Source: RGIG5327 sp045612485 | GTDB lineage: Bacteria; Verrucomicrobiota; Lentisphaeria; Victivallales; UBA1829 | NCBI GenBank assembly: GCA_045612485.1 | Contig: JAZKZE010000115.1 | Coordinates: 5,248-69,247 of the forward strand | Length of the DNA: 64,000 nucleotides | Reading direction: 5' to 3' | Part shown: piece by piece, positions 34,211-43,087 of the stretch | How the letters are laid out: every line of letters starts with the position of its first letter | Position numbering within the stretch: the first letter of the stretch is position 1 | Translations under genes and position numbers: made by a program | Notes under the pieces: generated by a model | Told to the model about the DNA's origin: nothing | Databases searched by the model: none | The model's input: only the letters and a program-made list of their open reading frames with translations

Positions 34211-34306
34211 GTTTCCGGGGGTTTCTGCTGAGAAGGGCATCTCGCAAGAACCGGGCGTATTGATTATAAATCTATTACTGCTCCAGGGTGAGCGGAACGG
34301 GGTGCC
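34211..34306 (+). promoter_or_regulatory. Structured leader of potABCD, candidate cis-regulatory RNA
   Basis: Hairpin 1: 34220-34228 with 34244-34252 (internal bulge) capped by GAGA/TCTC (34230-34233/34240-34243) and loop AGGGCA. Hairpin 2: GCTC/GAGC (34280-34283/34290-34293). Bases 34236-34241 (GGCATC) of hairpin 1 can pair with GGTGCC (34301-34306), immediately before the potA ATG, so a pseudoknot could mask translation start. It does not match a riboswitch class that I recognise. Confidence 0.45.
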
Positions 34307-35446
34307 ATGAGCGATCATATTCTGCAATTTCAAAACATTACCAAGCGTTTCGGCAGTCAGACTGTCCTTGACGATGTGTCACTTAATGTGGGAACCGGGG
34401 AGATCTTTTCCCTTTTAGGACCCAGCGGCTGCGGTAAAACCACCTTATTGCGTATCTGCGGCGGGTTTGATTATCCCGATGCAGGCAGAGTCATCCTTGA
34501 CGGAAAGGATATTACGGAACTGCCTCCCAACAAACGGGAGATCCGTACGGTATTTCAGAACTATGCACTTTTTCCCCATATGACGGTCTGGGATAATGTG
34601 GCTTTCGGTCTGAAAATCGCCGGAGTGGATAAGCATACCATGATGCGGGAAGTGGGCAAATACATTGAAATGGTACAGTTGAGCGGCCATGAAGGGAAAA
34701 AGCCCGGTCAGTTGAGCGGCGGTCAGCGTCAGCGTGTCGCCATTGCCCGCGCCCTTGTGAACAAACCCAAGATCCTTCTTCTGGATGAACCTCTTGCCGC
34801 ACTTGACCTGAAACTGCGTCAGCGGATGCTTATTGAACTGGATACCATCCATGATGAAGTGGGGATCACCTTCCTTTTTGTTACCCATGACCAGCAGGAG
34901 GCGATGAGTATCAGCGATCACATTGCGGTCATGCATAACGGCAATGTGGAACAGATCGGTACTCCCGTGGAACTTTATGAAGCACCGAAAAACAGTTTTA
35001 TTGCCGCCTTTATCGGGGATACCAACTTCTTCGACGGGATCGTGGAAAAGGTGGATGGAGATTACTGTACGCTTATGATCAAGGATTTCCCTGCTCTGAG
35101 TGTGTATAATGACAAAAAACTCAAACGGGGGGATAAGGTCAATTTGAGTATCCGTCCGGAAAAATTTATGATCTCTGCCACAAAACCGGAGATCACAGAT
35201 GCCCACACCAACATCCTTCAGGGGAAAGTGGAGGAGGTCATCTATCTGGGAGCGCATACCCGTTACTGGGTAAGGGTACAGGATTGGCGTATTTCCGTGG
35301 TCAAACAGCACTTCAGTTATGCCCTGGATGAGAAAAAGATCCGCTGGGATGATGAAGTATGGCTGAAATTTGAAGGAGATAATGCCTATATGCTTGAACG
35401 GTACACGGAAGAAGATGAGAATCTTCTTGCTCTTCCGGACGTATGA
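34307..35446 (+). CDS. potA: Spermidine/putrescine ABC transporter ATP-binding protein
   Basis: A 379-residue ABC ATPase energising polyamine import. Walker A is GPSGCGKTT (about 38-46), Q-loop in VFQNYALFPHMTVWDN, signature LSGGQRQRVAIARAL (about 137-151), Walker B LLLDEPLAALD and H-loop VTHDQ. The C-terminal ~130 residues form the TOBE regulatory domain (LSIRPEKF, IYLGAHTRYWV). Length matches PotA. It is the first gene of potABCD; a G-rich ribosome site (CGGGGTGCC) lies within the leader structure. Identity is supported by the complete downstream permease and binding-protein set. Confidence 0.94.
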   Translation: MSDHILQFQNITKRFGSQTVLDDVSLNVGTGEIFSLLGPSGCGKTTLLRICGGFDYPDAGRVILDGKDITELPPNKREIRTVFQNYALFPHMTVWDNVAFGLKIAGVDKHTMMREVGKYIEMVQLSGHEGKKPGQLSGGQRQRVAIARALVNKPKILLLDEPLAALDLKLRQRMLIELDTIHDEVGITFLFVTHDQQEAMSISDHIAVMHNGNVEQIGTPVELYEAPKNSFIAAFIGDTNFFDGIVEKVDGDYCTLMIKDFPALSVYNDKKLKRGDKVNLSIRPEKFMISATKPEITDAHTNILQGKVEEVIYLGAHTRYWVRVQDWRISVVKQHFSYALDEKKIRWDDEVWLKFEGDNAYMLERYTEEDENLLALPDV

Positions 35447-35470
35447 TCTTCCGTAAAGAGGGAGTGTTCC

Positions 35471-36355
35471 ATGAAAAGGTTCAGAAATCATGTATTGATA
35501 ACCATGCCGTCTTTTCTCTGGCTGGTCATCTTCTATGCTTTACCGGTCTTCATCGTTTTTCTTCTTGCCTTCAAACCTGTTGACCCTTACGGGGGGATCG
35601 GGGACGGCTGGACGCTGACTACATTGCGGAATCTTTCCAACCCCAGTTATCCTGCTATTATCTGGAGGACTGTCTGGCTGGGAGTCGTTTCCACAGCGGT
35701 AAGTATCATTATTGCCATTCCCATAGCCTATCATCTGGCGAAAATGAGTTCAAAACTGCGTAATATCGTCCTTATGCTTATTATTGTACCTTTCTGGACA
35801 AACTTTCTCATCCGTATTTTTGCGTGGAAGGTTTTTCTCAATCCGGAGGGCTTTTTCCGCAGAAGTCTGGTGTATATCGGGCTTATTCCGGAAGAAACCA
35901 TGCTTCTTTACAACCAGTGGGCGGTTCTTGCAGTAATGATCTATACCTATCTGCCCTATGCCATCCTGCCCATCTATGCTGCGGCGGAAAAGTTTGATTT
36001 TGCTTTGCTGGATGCGGCAAAAGATCTGGGGGCAGGTTCTTTCCAGGCTTTCCGGAAAGTGTTTCTCCCGTCTATTTCCAAGAGTATCGGGGTGGCGGTG
36101 ATGGTGGTATTGATCCCTGCACTGGGGGCATATCTTATTCCGGATCTGGTGGGGGGACCCACAAGTGAAATGATTGGCGACAAGATCGCTCAGAGTGTAT
36201 TTACAGAACGGAATCTGCCTCATGCAAGTGCATTGTCTGCCATTCTGATGATTGCAGTATTCCTGCCGCTTCTTCTGATGATGTTTTTCAGAAGAGTATG
36301 TAATAACATCAATCCGGAAGCGGAGAAAACAGCTCGTATCGGGGTGAAAAAATGA
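35471..36355 (+). CDS. potB: Spermidine/putrescine ABC transporter permease PotB
   Basis: A 294-residue inner-membrane permease with about six hydrophobic helices. The conserved EAA-type loop that docks the ATPase is present as DAAKDLGAGSFQAFRKVFLPS (about 178-198). Sequences such as PSFLWLVIFYALPVFIVFLLAFK and VPFWTNFLIRIFAWKVFL are typical of PotB. It starts 24 bases after potA and overlaps potC by 4 bases (ATGA), consistent with coupled synthesis. Confidence 0.93.
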   Translation: MKRFRNHVLITMPSFLWLVIFYALPVFIVFLLAFKPVDPYGGIGDGWTLTTLRNLSNPSYPAIIWRTVWLGVVSTAVSIIIAIPIAYHLAKMSSKLRNIVLMLIIVPFWTNFLIRIFAWKVFLNPEGFFRRSLVYIGLIPEETMLLYNQWAVLAVMIYTYLPYAILPIYAAAEKFDFALLDAAKDLGAGSFQAFRKVFLPSISKSIGVAVMVVLIPALGAYLIPDLVGGPTSEMIGDKIAQSVFTERNLPHASALSAILMIAVFLPLLLMMFFRRVCNNINPEAEKTARIGVKK

Positions 36356-37161
36356 GAAAATGCAACCGTTCCAGCCGTTTTCCCATGATCGTGACCATTA
36401 TCACGCTCATTTTCCTGTATGCACCTCTTGTGGTGGTATCCATTGCTTCTTTCAATAACAGTAAATACGGCGGGGCGTGGAGAGGTTTTTCCTTCCGCTG
36501 GTATGAAAAACTTTTTACCGATACCGCTATCTGGGAAGCATTGGTCAATACACTTGTTGTGGCTCTTATTGCCACATTTTTCTCCACCCTTCTGGGGACA
36601 CTTGCCGCCCTTGCCCTGTATAAGGGGAAAGGAAAATTACAGGTCTTTCATTATGCTCTTGTCTATTCGCCGCTTGTGGTGCCGGATATTCTCATGGGGA
36701 TCAGTCTGCTGCTTCTCTTTGTTACTACCATCGGTATCGGTGCAAAGATCGGTCTTTCCCTTGAACTGGGGATGACTACCATCATTATTGCCCATGTAAC
36801 ATTCTGTTTAAGTTATGTGACTATGGTGGTGCTGGGGCGTCTTCAGGATTTTGACCATTCCCTTATTGAGGCCGCCCAGGATCTGGGAGCCAATGCCCTT
36901 CAGATCTTTTTCAAGGTTACGCTTCCCATTATTGCCCCTGCCATTATTGCCGGTGCTTTGTTTGCTTTCACCCTTTCCATTGATGACTTTGTTATCACTT
37001 TCTTTGTGAAGGGGGCGGGAGATACCACTCTACCCATTTATATCCAAAGTGCTATGCGGCGGGGTACACCCGCTGTTATCAACGCCTTGTCTGTGGTCTT
37101 TCTGATCCTGACATTTATTTTAGTATTCACAAGTCAAAAACTGCTGGAGAAAAAGAAATGA
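36352..37161 (+). CDS. potC: Spermidine/putrescine ABC transporter permease PotC
   Basis: A 269-residue inner-membrane permease. It carries LIFLYAPLVVVSIASFNNSKYGGAWRGFSFRWYEKLF at the N-terminus, the EAA loop EAAQDLGANALQIFFKVTLP (about 178-197) and FAFTLSIDDFVITFFVKGAG, all characteristic of PotC. Overlaps of 4 bases with potB and potD show a tightly packed operon. Confidence 0.93.
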   Translation: MRKCNRSSRFPMIVTIITLIFLYAPLVVVSIASFNNSKYGGAWRGFSFRWYEKLFTDTAIWEALVNTLVVALIATFFSTLLGTLAALALYKGKGKLQVFHYALVYSPLVVPDILMGISLLLLFVTTIGIGAKIGLSLELGMTTIIIAHVTFCLSYVTMVVLGRLQDFDHSLIEAAQDLGANALQIFFKVTLPIIAPAIIAGALFAFTLSIDDFVITFFVKGAGDTTLPIYIQSAMRRGTPAVINALSVVFLILTFILVFTSQKLLEKKK

Positions 37162-38192
37162 AAAAACTCTTTTCCGCCGTCGTTCTCGCCCTTGCCGCTG
37201 TGTTGCTTTCTTCCTGCGGCAAACCCAAAGAAGTGCTTACCATTTACAACTGGGGGGATTATATTTCTCCGGAAGTGGTGAAAAAGTTTGAAAAAGAATT
37301 CAACTGCAAAGTGAAACTGGATGTATTTGACTCCAATGAAGCCATGTATGCCAAGCTGAAAGCCGGGGCAAAGGGATATGATATCGTTGTACCTTCCTCC
37401 TACATGGCGGAACTGATGCAGAAACAGAATATGCTTGCAGCACTGGATCACAAACTTCTCCCCAATGTGACAAAGTATGTGGATAAGAGTTATACCAAAC
37501 TTTCTCTGGATAAGGAACTCAAATATACAGTCCCTTATTTTGCCAGTTTTACCGGTATCGGGTACAATACAAAGAAGGTAAAAGATTTTAAACCTACCTG
37601 GCACATGTTTGAAAGAGCAGACCTCAAAGGCCGCTGCTCCCTGCTCAACGATCTGCGTGAAGTCATCGGTATCGGACTTCTTATGACTGGACACGACATG
37701 AATTCCACCAATCAGAAAGATCTGGATGACGCTGTCAAACAGGTTCTTGTCTGGAAGAAAAATATTGCCAAATTTGAAGTGGATGATGCCAAACGCGCCC
37801 TTGCCGCCGGTGAATTTGTGATGATCCAGACTTACAGCGGGGATATGCTTCAGGTTTCTTCTGAAAATAAAGACATTGCCTTTGTTATCCCCAAAGAAGG
37901 TTCCTCTTTCACCTTTGATACCTTTGCCATCCTCAAAGATGCCCCCAATGCGGCTCTTGCCCACAAATTCATCAACTTTATCTACCGGCCCGACATCTGT
38001 GCGGCAAACATGAATGAGATCATGTATGTAACTCCCCACACGGAAGCGGTAAAACTGGTGAATGAAGATCTCCGCAAGAATCCTGCGTTCCTTATTCCTG
38101 AAGATGTAAGAGCCAAATGCCAGCCCCAGAAAGATCTTGGTGCTGAAAACAGTAAATATGTGAAAGCATGGGAACTTATCCGTCAGAAATAA
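37158..38192 (+). CDS. potD: Spermidine/putrescine-binding lipoprotein PotD
   Basis: A 344-residue periplasmic substrate-binding protein. The signal peptide ends in lipobox LLSSC (Cys20), so it is membrane-anchored. VLTIYNWGDYISPEVVKKFEKEF at the mature N-terminus and YDIVVPSSYMAELM are hallmarks of polyamine-binding proteins; the aromatic and acidic residues here (WGDY) contact polyamines in PotD/PotF. It is the last gene of the operon and is followed by a perfect bidirectional terminator. Confidence 0.93.
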   Translation: MKKLFSAVVLALAAVLLSSCGKPKEVLTIYNWGDYISPEVVKKFEKEFNCKVKLDVFDSNEAMYAKLKAGAKGYDIVVPSSYMAELMQKQNMLAALDHKLLPNVTKYVDKSYTKLSLDKELKYTVPYFASFTGIGYNTKKVKDFKPTWHMFERADLKGRCSLLNDLREVIGIGLLMTGHDMNSTNQKDLDDAVKQVLVWKKNIAKFEVDDAKRALAAGEFVMIQTYSGDMLQVSSENKDIAFVIPKEGSSFTFDTFAILKDAPNAALAHKFINFIYRPDICAANMNEIMYVTPHTEAVKLVNEDLRKNPAFLIPEDVRAKCQPQKDLGAENSKYVKAWELIRQK

Positions 38193-38218
38193 GATTTTCC
38201 ATTCTGTAATACCATAAA

Positions 38219-38261
38219 AAATCCCGGTCGGTTTTTCAATGTGCCGACCGGGATTTTTTTA
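38219..38261. terminator. Bidirectional terminator between potD and the convergent glycosidase-like gene
   Basis: A perfect 11-bp stem, ATCCCGGTCGG (38221-38231) with CCGACCGGGAT (38244-38254), is followed by seven T on the plus strand and preceded by an A run, so it works in both directions. Confidence 0.9.
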
Positions 38262-38286
38262 TCTTTTTCTGTTGCTGAAAGGAAAC

Positions 38287-40245
38287 TTATTCCTCAAAAA
38301 CCAAAAGGGAGTAACCGTCAAATCTGGGAACAGTCACCTGGCAGTAGCCTTCTTTGATCTCAAAGGGAAGTTCCTTTTGTGCGGGGGCAAGATAGACTTT
38401 GCTGATCTTTTTCCCGTCTGTTTTCAGAGAGATTTTTGCATCAAGAACGGTGATGCGGTCTTCGGCAATGATGGCATTGCAGCGTTTTTCCGGGCAGTAG
38501 GCAAGAAGATGTACCATACGGTAAGAATCTTTCTGCTGAACGAATGCTCTGGAGAAACTGGGCATATTTTCTGTTTTCAGAAGAGGTGCCGGATGCAGTT
38601 CTTCCATGATATTGCGTATGATATTGCGCAGTTCTCTGGGGGCTTTTGCTCCGTACCCGGCAAAAATATTTCCGGAAATGTAAACGACTTTCCCTTTCTG
38701 TACGATGAAAGGATCTTCTGTAGGTCCTTCAGGCGGCAGATAGAAATTTCCTCTCAAACCGTCCCATTCGCCGTTGACATAGGTTTTTACGCAATACATT
38801 TGAATATTTGCTCCTTCAGAAACTTCCACCTGTGCGCCGGAAGCGTAAAGAGAGAGGAACATATCGGGCAGATCCTTTGCAAATTTTCCGGCAGGAGCAA
38901 AATAGAGGGGATCATAGGGGATGTTGCCCACATATTTTACGGGCCAGTCTTTCACGGGGAAATCTTTTCCGTCTTTCAGCATAGTGGAGGAGCCGGAAGC
39001 AATGACGGAACCGCCTTTGGCAATATGTTTTTCCAGTTTTTCCACCATGGAGGGAGTGAATACTGCATTATCAGGGATGACGAGAAGTGCGTATTTATCC
39101 CAGGAAACAAAGTCGGTTACAAGATCAAACTGTACTTTCAGCTCATCCAGCATTCTTACGGCTGCGGCAACGGAACCAAGAGGTGTTGCCGGGTAATAGT
39201 GGCGGTCATAACGGGGATAGACGATCGCCACATCGGTTTCATTTTCTGCGTGCAGACTCCATTTGTCATACTGCCGGACATTGTCATATACTTCCCGGAT
39301 ACGGTCGAATACAGGAAGATCCAGATCTCCTCTGGGGTGATAGTGTCCTCCGATATCCGGTCTCTGACCGTTTGCCACACCGTAGAACATATCATATTCC
39401 AGAGCTTCTGCTGTCCGCAGACCTCCGAAATCGCCCCAGGCATTGAATCTGCCTGTCATATTGAGAACGCTTTTATCTTTTCCTGCAATGGTACGCATAT
39501 AGTGGGAGCAGGTGGGAAGGCAGTCATAACCCCAGCCGCCGGTGGGCAGACATTCACATTCCAGATGACTTTCCAGATCGGTAACTTCTTCAAAGGGACG
39601 TCCGTTGAAGAAGAAAAGGGAATCGGGTTTAACTTTCCGGATCTCTTCTGTAAGCATACGGCACATCCTGTCGCAGGAAAAATGGCTGAAAGCCCTGACC
39701 TGATCCCGGTCGTTCCAGTCATAACCTTTTTCCTTCATCTCTGCAACGCACTGGGGACATACACAGTCGGAAGCTCCCAGACAGTCAAAGAAAAAACCGT
39801 CAAAATCATAGTTTTGAGCCAATTCCACCGCCATATCCCGCAAATGACCGCCGAAACGGTTGTAGCATACCTGATGATAGAAGGGATTTCTCTTGTTTTT
39901 TTCCCGGATGGCGGGATCCATGGGAACATCGCTCCACTGGGGATTGGCAAGAGTTTCCTCTTCGCTCAAGTGTCCGTTGAAATAAAGGCTCAAACGGATC
40001 CCTTTGCGTTTGCAGGAGTCGCAGAGTTTTCCGATAAGGTCATAAGTAAGAGAGGGGTGGCGTTTACCGATTTTTGTATTATAATAGGCATTGCCCTGAT
40101 TACAGCGGGCATGGAATGTAAGGAAATCCACACCGCAGGATTTCACCTGATCGGTAAAGGCTTCCACATCGAAATTTTTGCCCACATCCGGATTGGTTGC
40201 CAGGGTGTGGAAATCGTAAAAAAGCGCATAATCAAATTTTGCCAT
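38287..40245 (-). CDS. Cytoplasmic glycoside hydrolase-like protein (alpha-amylase/fucosidase-type barrel with trimerisation-like domain)
   Basis: A 652-residue protein without signal peptide. The start at 40245 (MAKFDYALFYDFH) is preferred because AAAGGAA sits eight bases before it, while the ATG two codons earlier is too close. Residues ~1-370 look like a TIM barrel: DFLTFHARC, LSLYFNGH, and YDFDGFFFDCLGASDCVCPQC, the 'DG-ff-D ... CxC..C' pattern seen in GHL6/alpha-L-fucosidase-like families. Residues ~380-560 resemble a GATase-like beta-galactosidase trimerisation domain (YALLVIPDNAVFTPSMVEKL, KGGSVIASG). A small C-terminal beta domain follows. Probable intracellular sugar hydrolase; the substrate is unknown. 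Confidence 0.7.
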   Translation of the reverse strand: MAKFDYALFYDFHTLATNPDVGKNFDVEAFTDQVKSCGVDFLTFHARCNQGNAYYNTKIGKRHPSLTYDLIGKLCDSCKRKGIRLSLYFNGHLSEEETLANPQWSDVPMDPAIREKNKRNPFYHQVCYNRFGGHLRDMAVELAQNYDFDGFFFDCLGASDCVCPQCVAEMKEKGYDWNDRDQVRAFSHFSCDRMCRMLTEEIRKVKPDSLFFFNGRPFEEVTDLESHLECECLPTGGWGYDCLPTCSHYMRTIAGKDKSVLNMTGRFNAWGDFGGLRTAEALEYDMFYGVANGQRPDIGGHYHPRGDLDLPVFDRIREVYDNVRQYDKWSLHAENETDVAIVYPRYDRHYYPATPLGSVAAAVRMLDELKVQFDLVTDFVSWDKYALLVIPDNAVFTPSMVEKLEKHIAKGGSVIASGSSTMLKDGKDFPVKDWPVKYVGNIPYDPLYFAPAGKFAKDLPDMFLSLYASGAQVEVSEGANIQMYCVKTYVNGEWDGLRGNFYLPPEGPTEDPFIVQKGKVVYISGNIFAGYGAKAPRELRNIIRNIMEELHPAPLLKTENMPSFSRAFVQQKDSYRMVHLLAYCPEKRCNAIIAEDRITVLDAKISLKTDGKKISKVYLAPAQKELPFEIKEGYCQVTVPRFDGYSLLVFEE

Positions 40246-40287
40246 AATCATTTCCTTTTTTGCTGGTTGATTTTTTATGGTTCAGCT

Positions 40288-40315
40288 AATATAATGCACG
40301 AAATTTTCTTTACAA
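40288..40315 (-). promoter_or_regulatory. Predicted promoter of the glycosidase-like gene
   Basis: On the minus strand TTGTAA (40315-40310), 16-base spacer, TATATT (40293-40288). Confidence 0.55.
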
Positions 40316-40344
40316 GCAACTTATGCTTTTTTATAAAGAAAAAC

Positions 40345-40372
40345 TTGAAATTTTCAATAGGGAAAATATATT
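40345..40372 (+). promoter_or_regulatory. Predicted promoter of the glycosyltransferase gene
   Basis: TTGAAA (40345-40350), 16-base spacer, TATATT (40367-40372); leader of about 30 bases to the ATG at 40409. It is divergent from the promoter at 40288-40315. Confidence 0.55.
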
Positions 40373-40408
40373 AAAATGATGATATATCCAGAGAAGAGGT
40401 GCTTTTAT

Positions 40409-41539
40409 ATGCGGATCATGTTTGTTATAACTCAATTATCTCCGGCGGGAGCGGAAAAGATCGTTTCTGTTCTTGCCTGTTCTTATCAGGCACAGGCAGA
40501 AGAGTGTCTTGTTCTTTCTCTTATGCCGCCGCCGGAAAAAGGCTTTACTTCTGTTGTGGAAAAACTGGAAAAGTCCGGTGTCAAGGTACGTTTCCTTTAT
40601 GGAAAAAGTTCTCCTGCAAGTTTTCTTCCGCTTATTTTTAAGATCCGTAAGGCTGTAAAAGAGTTTGTTCCTGATGTGATCCATGCCCATTTGATCCACC
40701 CTTCCTTATTGTGCCGTTTTGCCTGTCTGTTTAATAAAATACCTCTTGTGAATACTGTACATATTGCCGAAAGACGGAAAGGGAAAAAGTTATTCTTTCT
40801 TATGGATCAACTTACTGCATTCCGGTGTGATGTCTATACTGCCGTATCGGAGGCGGCAGGACGTTTTCAGGAGGAAAAATGCCACTTCAGGAATGGAAGA
40901 CTTCTTGTTCTTCCCAATGGTTCTGATGCGGTCATTCCGGCAGATGCTTCTATTGTGGAAAAGATGAAACAGGAATGGAATTTAGCCTCCTGTGATTTTA
41001 TTGCCGGAGCTGCTGGCAGACTGGATTATCAGAAAGGGTATGATCTATTTCTGGAAAGTATTCCTTTGATTGCTGAAAAACTTCCGCAGGATAAAAAGTA
41101 TGGTTTTCTTTTTATGGGGGAAGGTCCATACGGGGAACTTTTACGGAAAAAGGCGGAGGAACTGAATAAAAAATATAAAAATATCCGTATCGTTTTTCCC
41201 GGATTCCGGAAAGATGCTTCTTCCCTTCTTGTGATGCTGGATCTTTTTCTTATGCCGTCCCGGTATGAGGGATATGGATTGGCGTTGGCGGAGGCGTTTT
41301 CATTGGGAATACCTGCTTTAAGTTCAAAGGCGGATTCCCTGCCGGAGGTATGTGAACATTTTTCCGGACATTTTCTTTATTGCGATCCGGAGAATGCTGA
41401 AGAAACTTCTGAAAAGTTTTTACAGGCAATGAGGCTTACCGGATTTGAAGGTAAAATCATCTGTTCCTGTGAGGAAATGTGCAATAATTACATGAAATTA
41501 TATAAGAGTTTAACAGAAAAAGGAGGCAGAAATGTATAA
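40409..41539 (+). CDS. Glycosyltransferase family 4 protein
   Basis: A 376-residue GT-B glycosyltransferase. The start at 40409 follows AGAGGTG and yields MRIMFVITQLSPAGAEKIV, the usual GT4 beginning; an upstream ATG at 40376 falls almost on the promoter. The acceptor half has VIHAHLIHPSLLCRF and NTVHIAERR; the donor half has GAAGRLDYQKGYDLFLESI and MPSRYEGYGLALAEAFSLGIPAL, where the EGYG...E glutamates bind the nucleotide sugar. No membrane helix. It probably builds a surface glycan or lipid-linked sugar. The next gene overlaps by 8 bases. Confidence 0.88.
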   Translation: MRIMFVITQLSPAGAEKIVSVLACSYQAQAEECLVLSLMPPPEKGFTSVVEKLEKSGVKVRFLYGKSSPASFLPLIFKIRKAVKEFVPDVIHAHLIHPSLLCRFACLFNKIPLVNTVHIAERRKGKKLFFLMDQLTAFRCDVYTAVSEAAGRFQEEKCHFRNGRLLVLPNGSDAVIPADASIVEKMKQEWNLASCDFIAGAAGRLDYQKGYDLFLESIPLIAEKLPQDKKYGFLFMGEGPYGELLRKKAEELNKKYKNIRIVFPGFRKDASSLLVMLDLFLMPSRYEGYGLALAEAFSLGIPALSSKADSLPEVCEHFSGHFLYCDPENAEETSEKFLQAMRLTGFEGKIICSCEEMCNNYMKLYKSLTEKGGRNV

Positions 41540-42629
41540 AAGTGAACTGGATACCCCTTCTCTTATTCTTGATTGGGAACTTTTTGAAAGAAATCTTATT
41601 CTCATGCGGGATTTTGCCGCCTCCCGCAATAAAAAACTGCGGCCCCACGCTAAAACACATAAATGCCCGCAGATCGCCAAGATCCAGCTGGAAACCGGCA
41701 ACTGTGCCGGGATCTGTGCTGCCAAACTATCTGAAGCGGAAGCTCTTGCCAATGCCGGGATCAATGATATTCTTATTACTTCCCCTGTGTCCGCTCCCTG
41801 GAAGATAAAGAAACTGGGCTTGCTGAATAAAAAAATCTCTTCCTTGAAAGTTGTTGCCGACAGCCGGGAACAGCTTGAACTTCTGGCAAAGGAGGGTTCC
41901 GCAGAAAATCCCCTGCACATCCTTATTGATGTGGATCCGGAAATGGGAAGAACGGGGGTTTCTTATGAAGAAGCACCGGCATTGGGACGTTTTGCCGCCT
42001 CTTTCCCCACACTTGTCCTTGACGGTGTGCAGTGTTATGCAGGCCACCTTCAGCATATCGTTTCTTATGAAGAGCGGTCAAAAGAATGTACCCGCCTTAT
42101 GAAAAAAGGTGCGGAAGTATTCCATATCCTGAAAAAAGAGTTTCCTTCCTGCGTGATCTATACAGGCGGCGGAACCGGTACTTCCCCTGCGGATGTATTG
42201 ATTGACGAGCTTACCGATATCCAGGTGGGATCGTACTGTATGATGGATTCAGAATATCTTGCTGTGGAACATGGGGGGCCTTTCTATTTTCCGGCATTAA
42301 AGATTTTGACAAGTGTGATTTCCGCCCATAAAAGCGGGGAAGCCACCCTTGATGCGGGAACCAAGTCCATTTATGTGACACCGGGCGCACCGCCGCAAGT
42401 GATCCGGGAGGGAAAAATCTGTAATAAATTTACCTATTCCTGGGATTACGGAGATGAACACGGTCACTTGTTTTTTCCGGAAAACATCAAATTATCTGCC
42501 GGGGATGTTCTGGAAATGACCGTTTCCCATTGTGACCCCACTATCAACCTTTTTGATAAACTTTATATTGTAAAAGGTAATGAAGTTGTGGATTGCTTTG
42601 ATATTGCTTTAAGAGGCTGCAACCGGTAA
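41532..42629 (+). CDS. PLP-dependent D-threonine aldolase / D-serine dehydratase (DSD1) family enzyme
   Basis: A 365-residue fold-type III PLP enzyme of the alanine racemase-like superfamily. The PLP lysine lies in LRPHAKTHKCPQIA (about 37-50); the phosphate/pyridine side has YTGGGTGTSPAD. The C-terminal beta domain carries the metal site VSHCDPTINLFD, the His-x-x-Cys-like pair (HCD) seen in DSD1/D-threonine aldolases. These enzymes use PLP plus Zn2+ or Mn2+ on D-serine, D-threonine or related beta-hydroxy-D-amino acids. The overlap with the GT4 gene means coupled translation, but no pathway link is obvious. Confidence 0.87.
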   Translation: MYKSELDTPSLILDWELFERNLILMRDFAASRNKKLRPHAKTHKCPQIAKIQLETGNCAGICAAKLSEAEALANAGINDILITSPVSAPWKIKKLGLLNKKISSLKVVADSREQLELLAKEGSAENPLHILIDVDPEMGRTGVSYEEAPALGRFAASFPTLVLDGVQCYAGHLQHIVSYEERSKECTRLMKKGAEVFHILKKEFPSCVIYTGGGTGTSPADVLIDELTDIQVGSYCMMDSEYLAVEHGGPFYFPALKILTSVISAHKSGEATLDAGTKSIYVTPGAPPQVIREGKICNKFTYSWDYGDEHGHLFFPENIKLSAGDVLEMTVSHCDPTINLFDKLYIVKGNEVVDCFDIALRGCNR

Positions 42630-42643
42630 AAAAAAACGGGGAA

Positions 42644-42685
42644 AAGTGGCTGTAAAACCTATAGATTTTTTCAGCCACCTTTTAC
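42644..42685. terminator. Terminator, probably bidirectional
   Basis: GTGGCTG (42646-42652) pairs with CAGCCAC (42672-42678), with T-rich sequence after it on the plus strand and C/T-rich sequence after it on the minus strand. It separates the PLP enzyme gene from the convergent small-gene operon. Confidence 0.6.
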
Positions 42686-42726
42686 TCCGCATTTTCTGTA
42701 AAACTTTGATATATTTTTCTGTATTA

Positions 42727-42873
42727 TCATTCTCTGAACAGCATGATTGCCAGTAAAATAAAAATTACTCCGACAATAGCTCCATAGCCGGTAAAAAGCA
42801 ATATAACGCCCATTACAAGAAATAATAAGGCTTTGGCTTTTGATGGTAAGCCCATAAGAGGATTATTGTCCAT
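42727..42873 (-). CDS. Small two-helix membrane protein
   Basis: A 48-residue protein, too short for usual gene callers. It reads MDNNPLMGLPSKAKALLFLV and continues with two hydrophobic segments (LLFLVMGVILLFTGY, IVGVIFILLAIMLF) separated by a tight GYGAIVG turn, so it should be a membrane hairpin. The ATG is one base past the stop of the upstream 65-residue gene, with GGGGATACTGAA before it, so it is the third gene of a small operon. No family recognised. Confidence 0.55.
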   Translation of the reverse strand: MDNNPLMGLPSKAKALLFLVMGVILLFTGYGAIVGVIFILLAIMLFRE

Positions 42874-42874
42874 T

Positions 42875-43072
42875 TCAGTATCCCCGTTGCAGCATTTCTC
42901 TTATTGCTTCATCGTCTTTTACTTTGAGTTTCAACATTTTCAGAGCATTGACGTCATGATTGCGTGCCAGACGGATCAATTCAGAATTACTTTTCTTGGA
43001 ATAGATTTTATAAGTACCTTCCGGAATACCCAGACGCATAAAAGAATTGCCTAAATCTTCCCAGAACCCCAT
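42875..43072 (-). CDS. Small soluble protein of unknown function (65 residues)
   Basis: A 65-residue charged protein (MGFWEDLGNSFMRLGIPEGT..., then SELIRLARNHDVNALKMLKLKVKDDEAIREML) predicted mostly helical with no membrane segment. The ATG has an excellent GGAGG site seven bases before it, which is good evidence of a real gene. It lies between a zinc-ribbon gene and a membrane-hairpin gene. Not recognised as a known family. Confidence 0.65.
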   Translation of the reverse strand: MGFWEDLGNSFMRLGIPEGTYKIYSKKSNSELIRLARNHDVNALKMLKLKVKDDEAIREMLQRGY

Positions 43073-43087
43073 GACAGACCTCCATTT

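Noticed and set aside
34221..34306. Possible TPP riboswitch before potA because of CTGCTGAGAAGGG
   Set aside because: The other conserved TPP elements and their order are missing; it is listed only as an unclassified structured leader.
38239..40374. A 711-codon plus-strand frame antisense to the glycosidase-like gene
   Set aside because: No ribosome site, no domain and a Cys/His/Phe-rich shadow composition; it crosses the bidirectional terminator and the divergent promoters.
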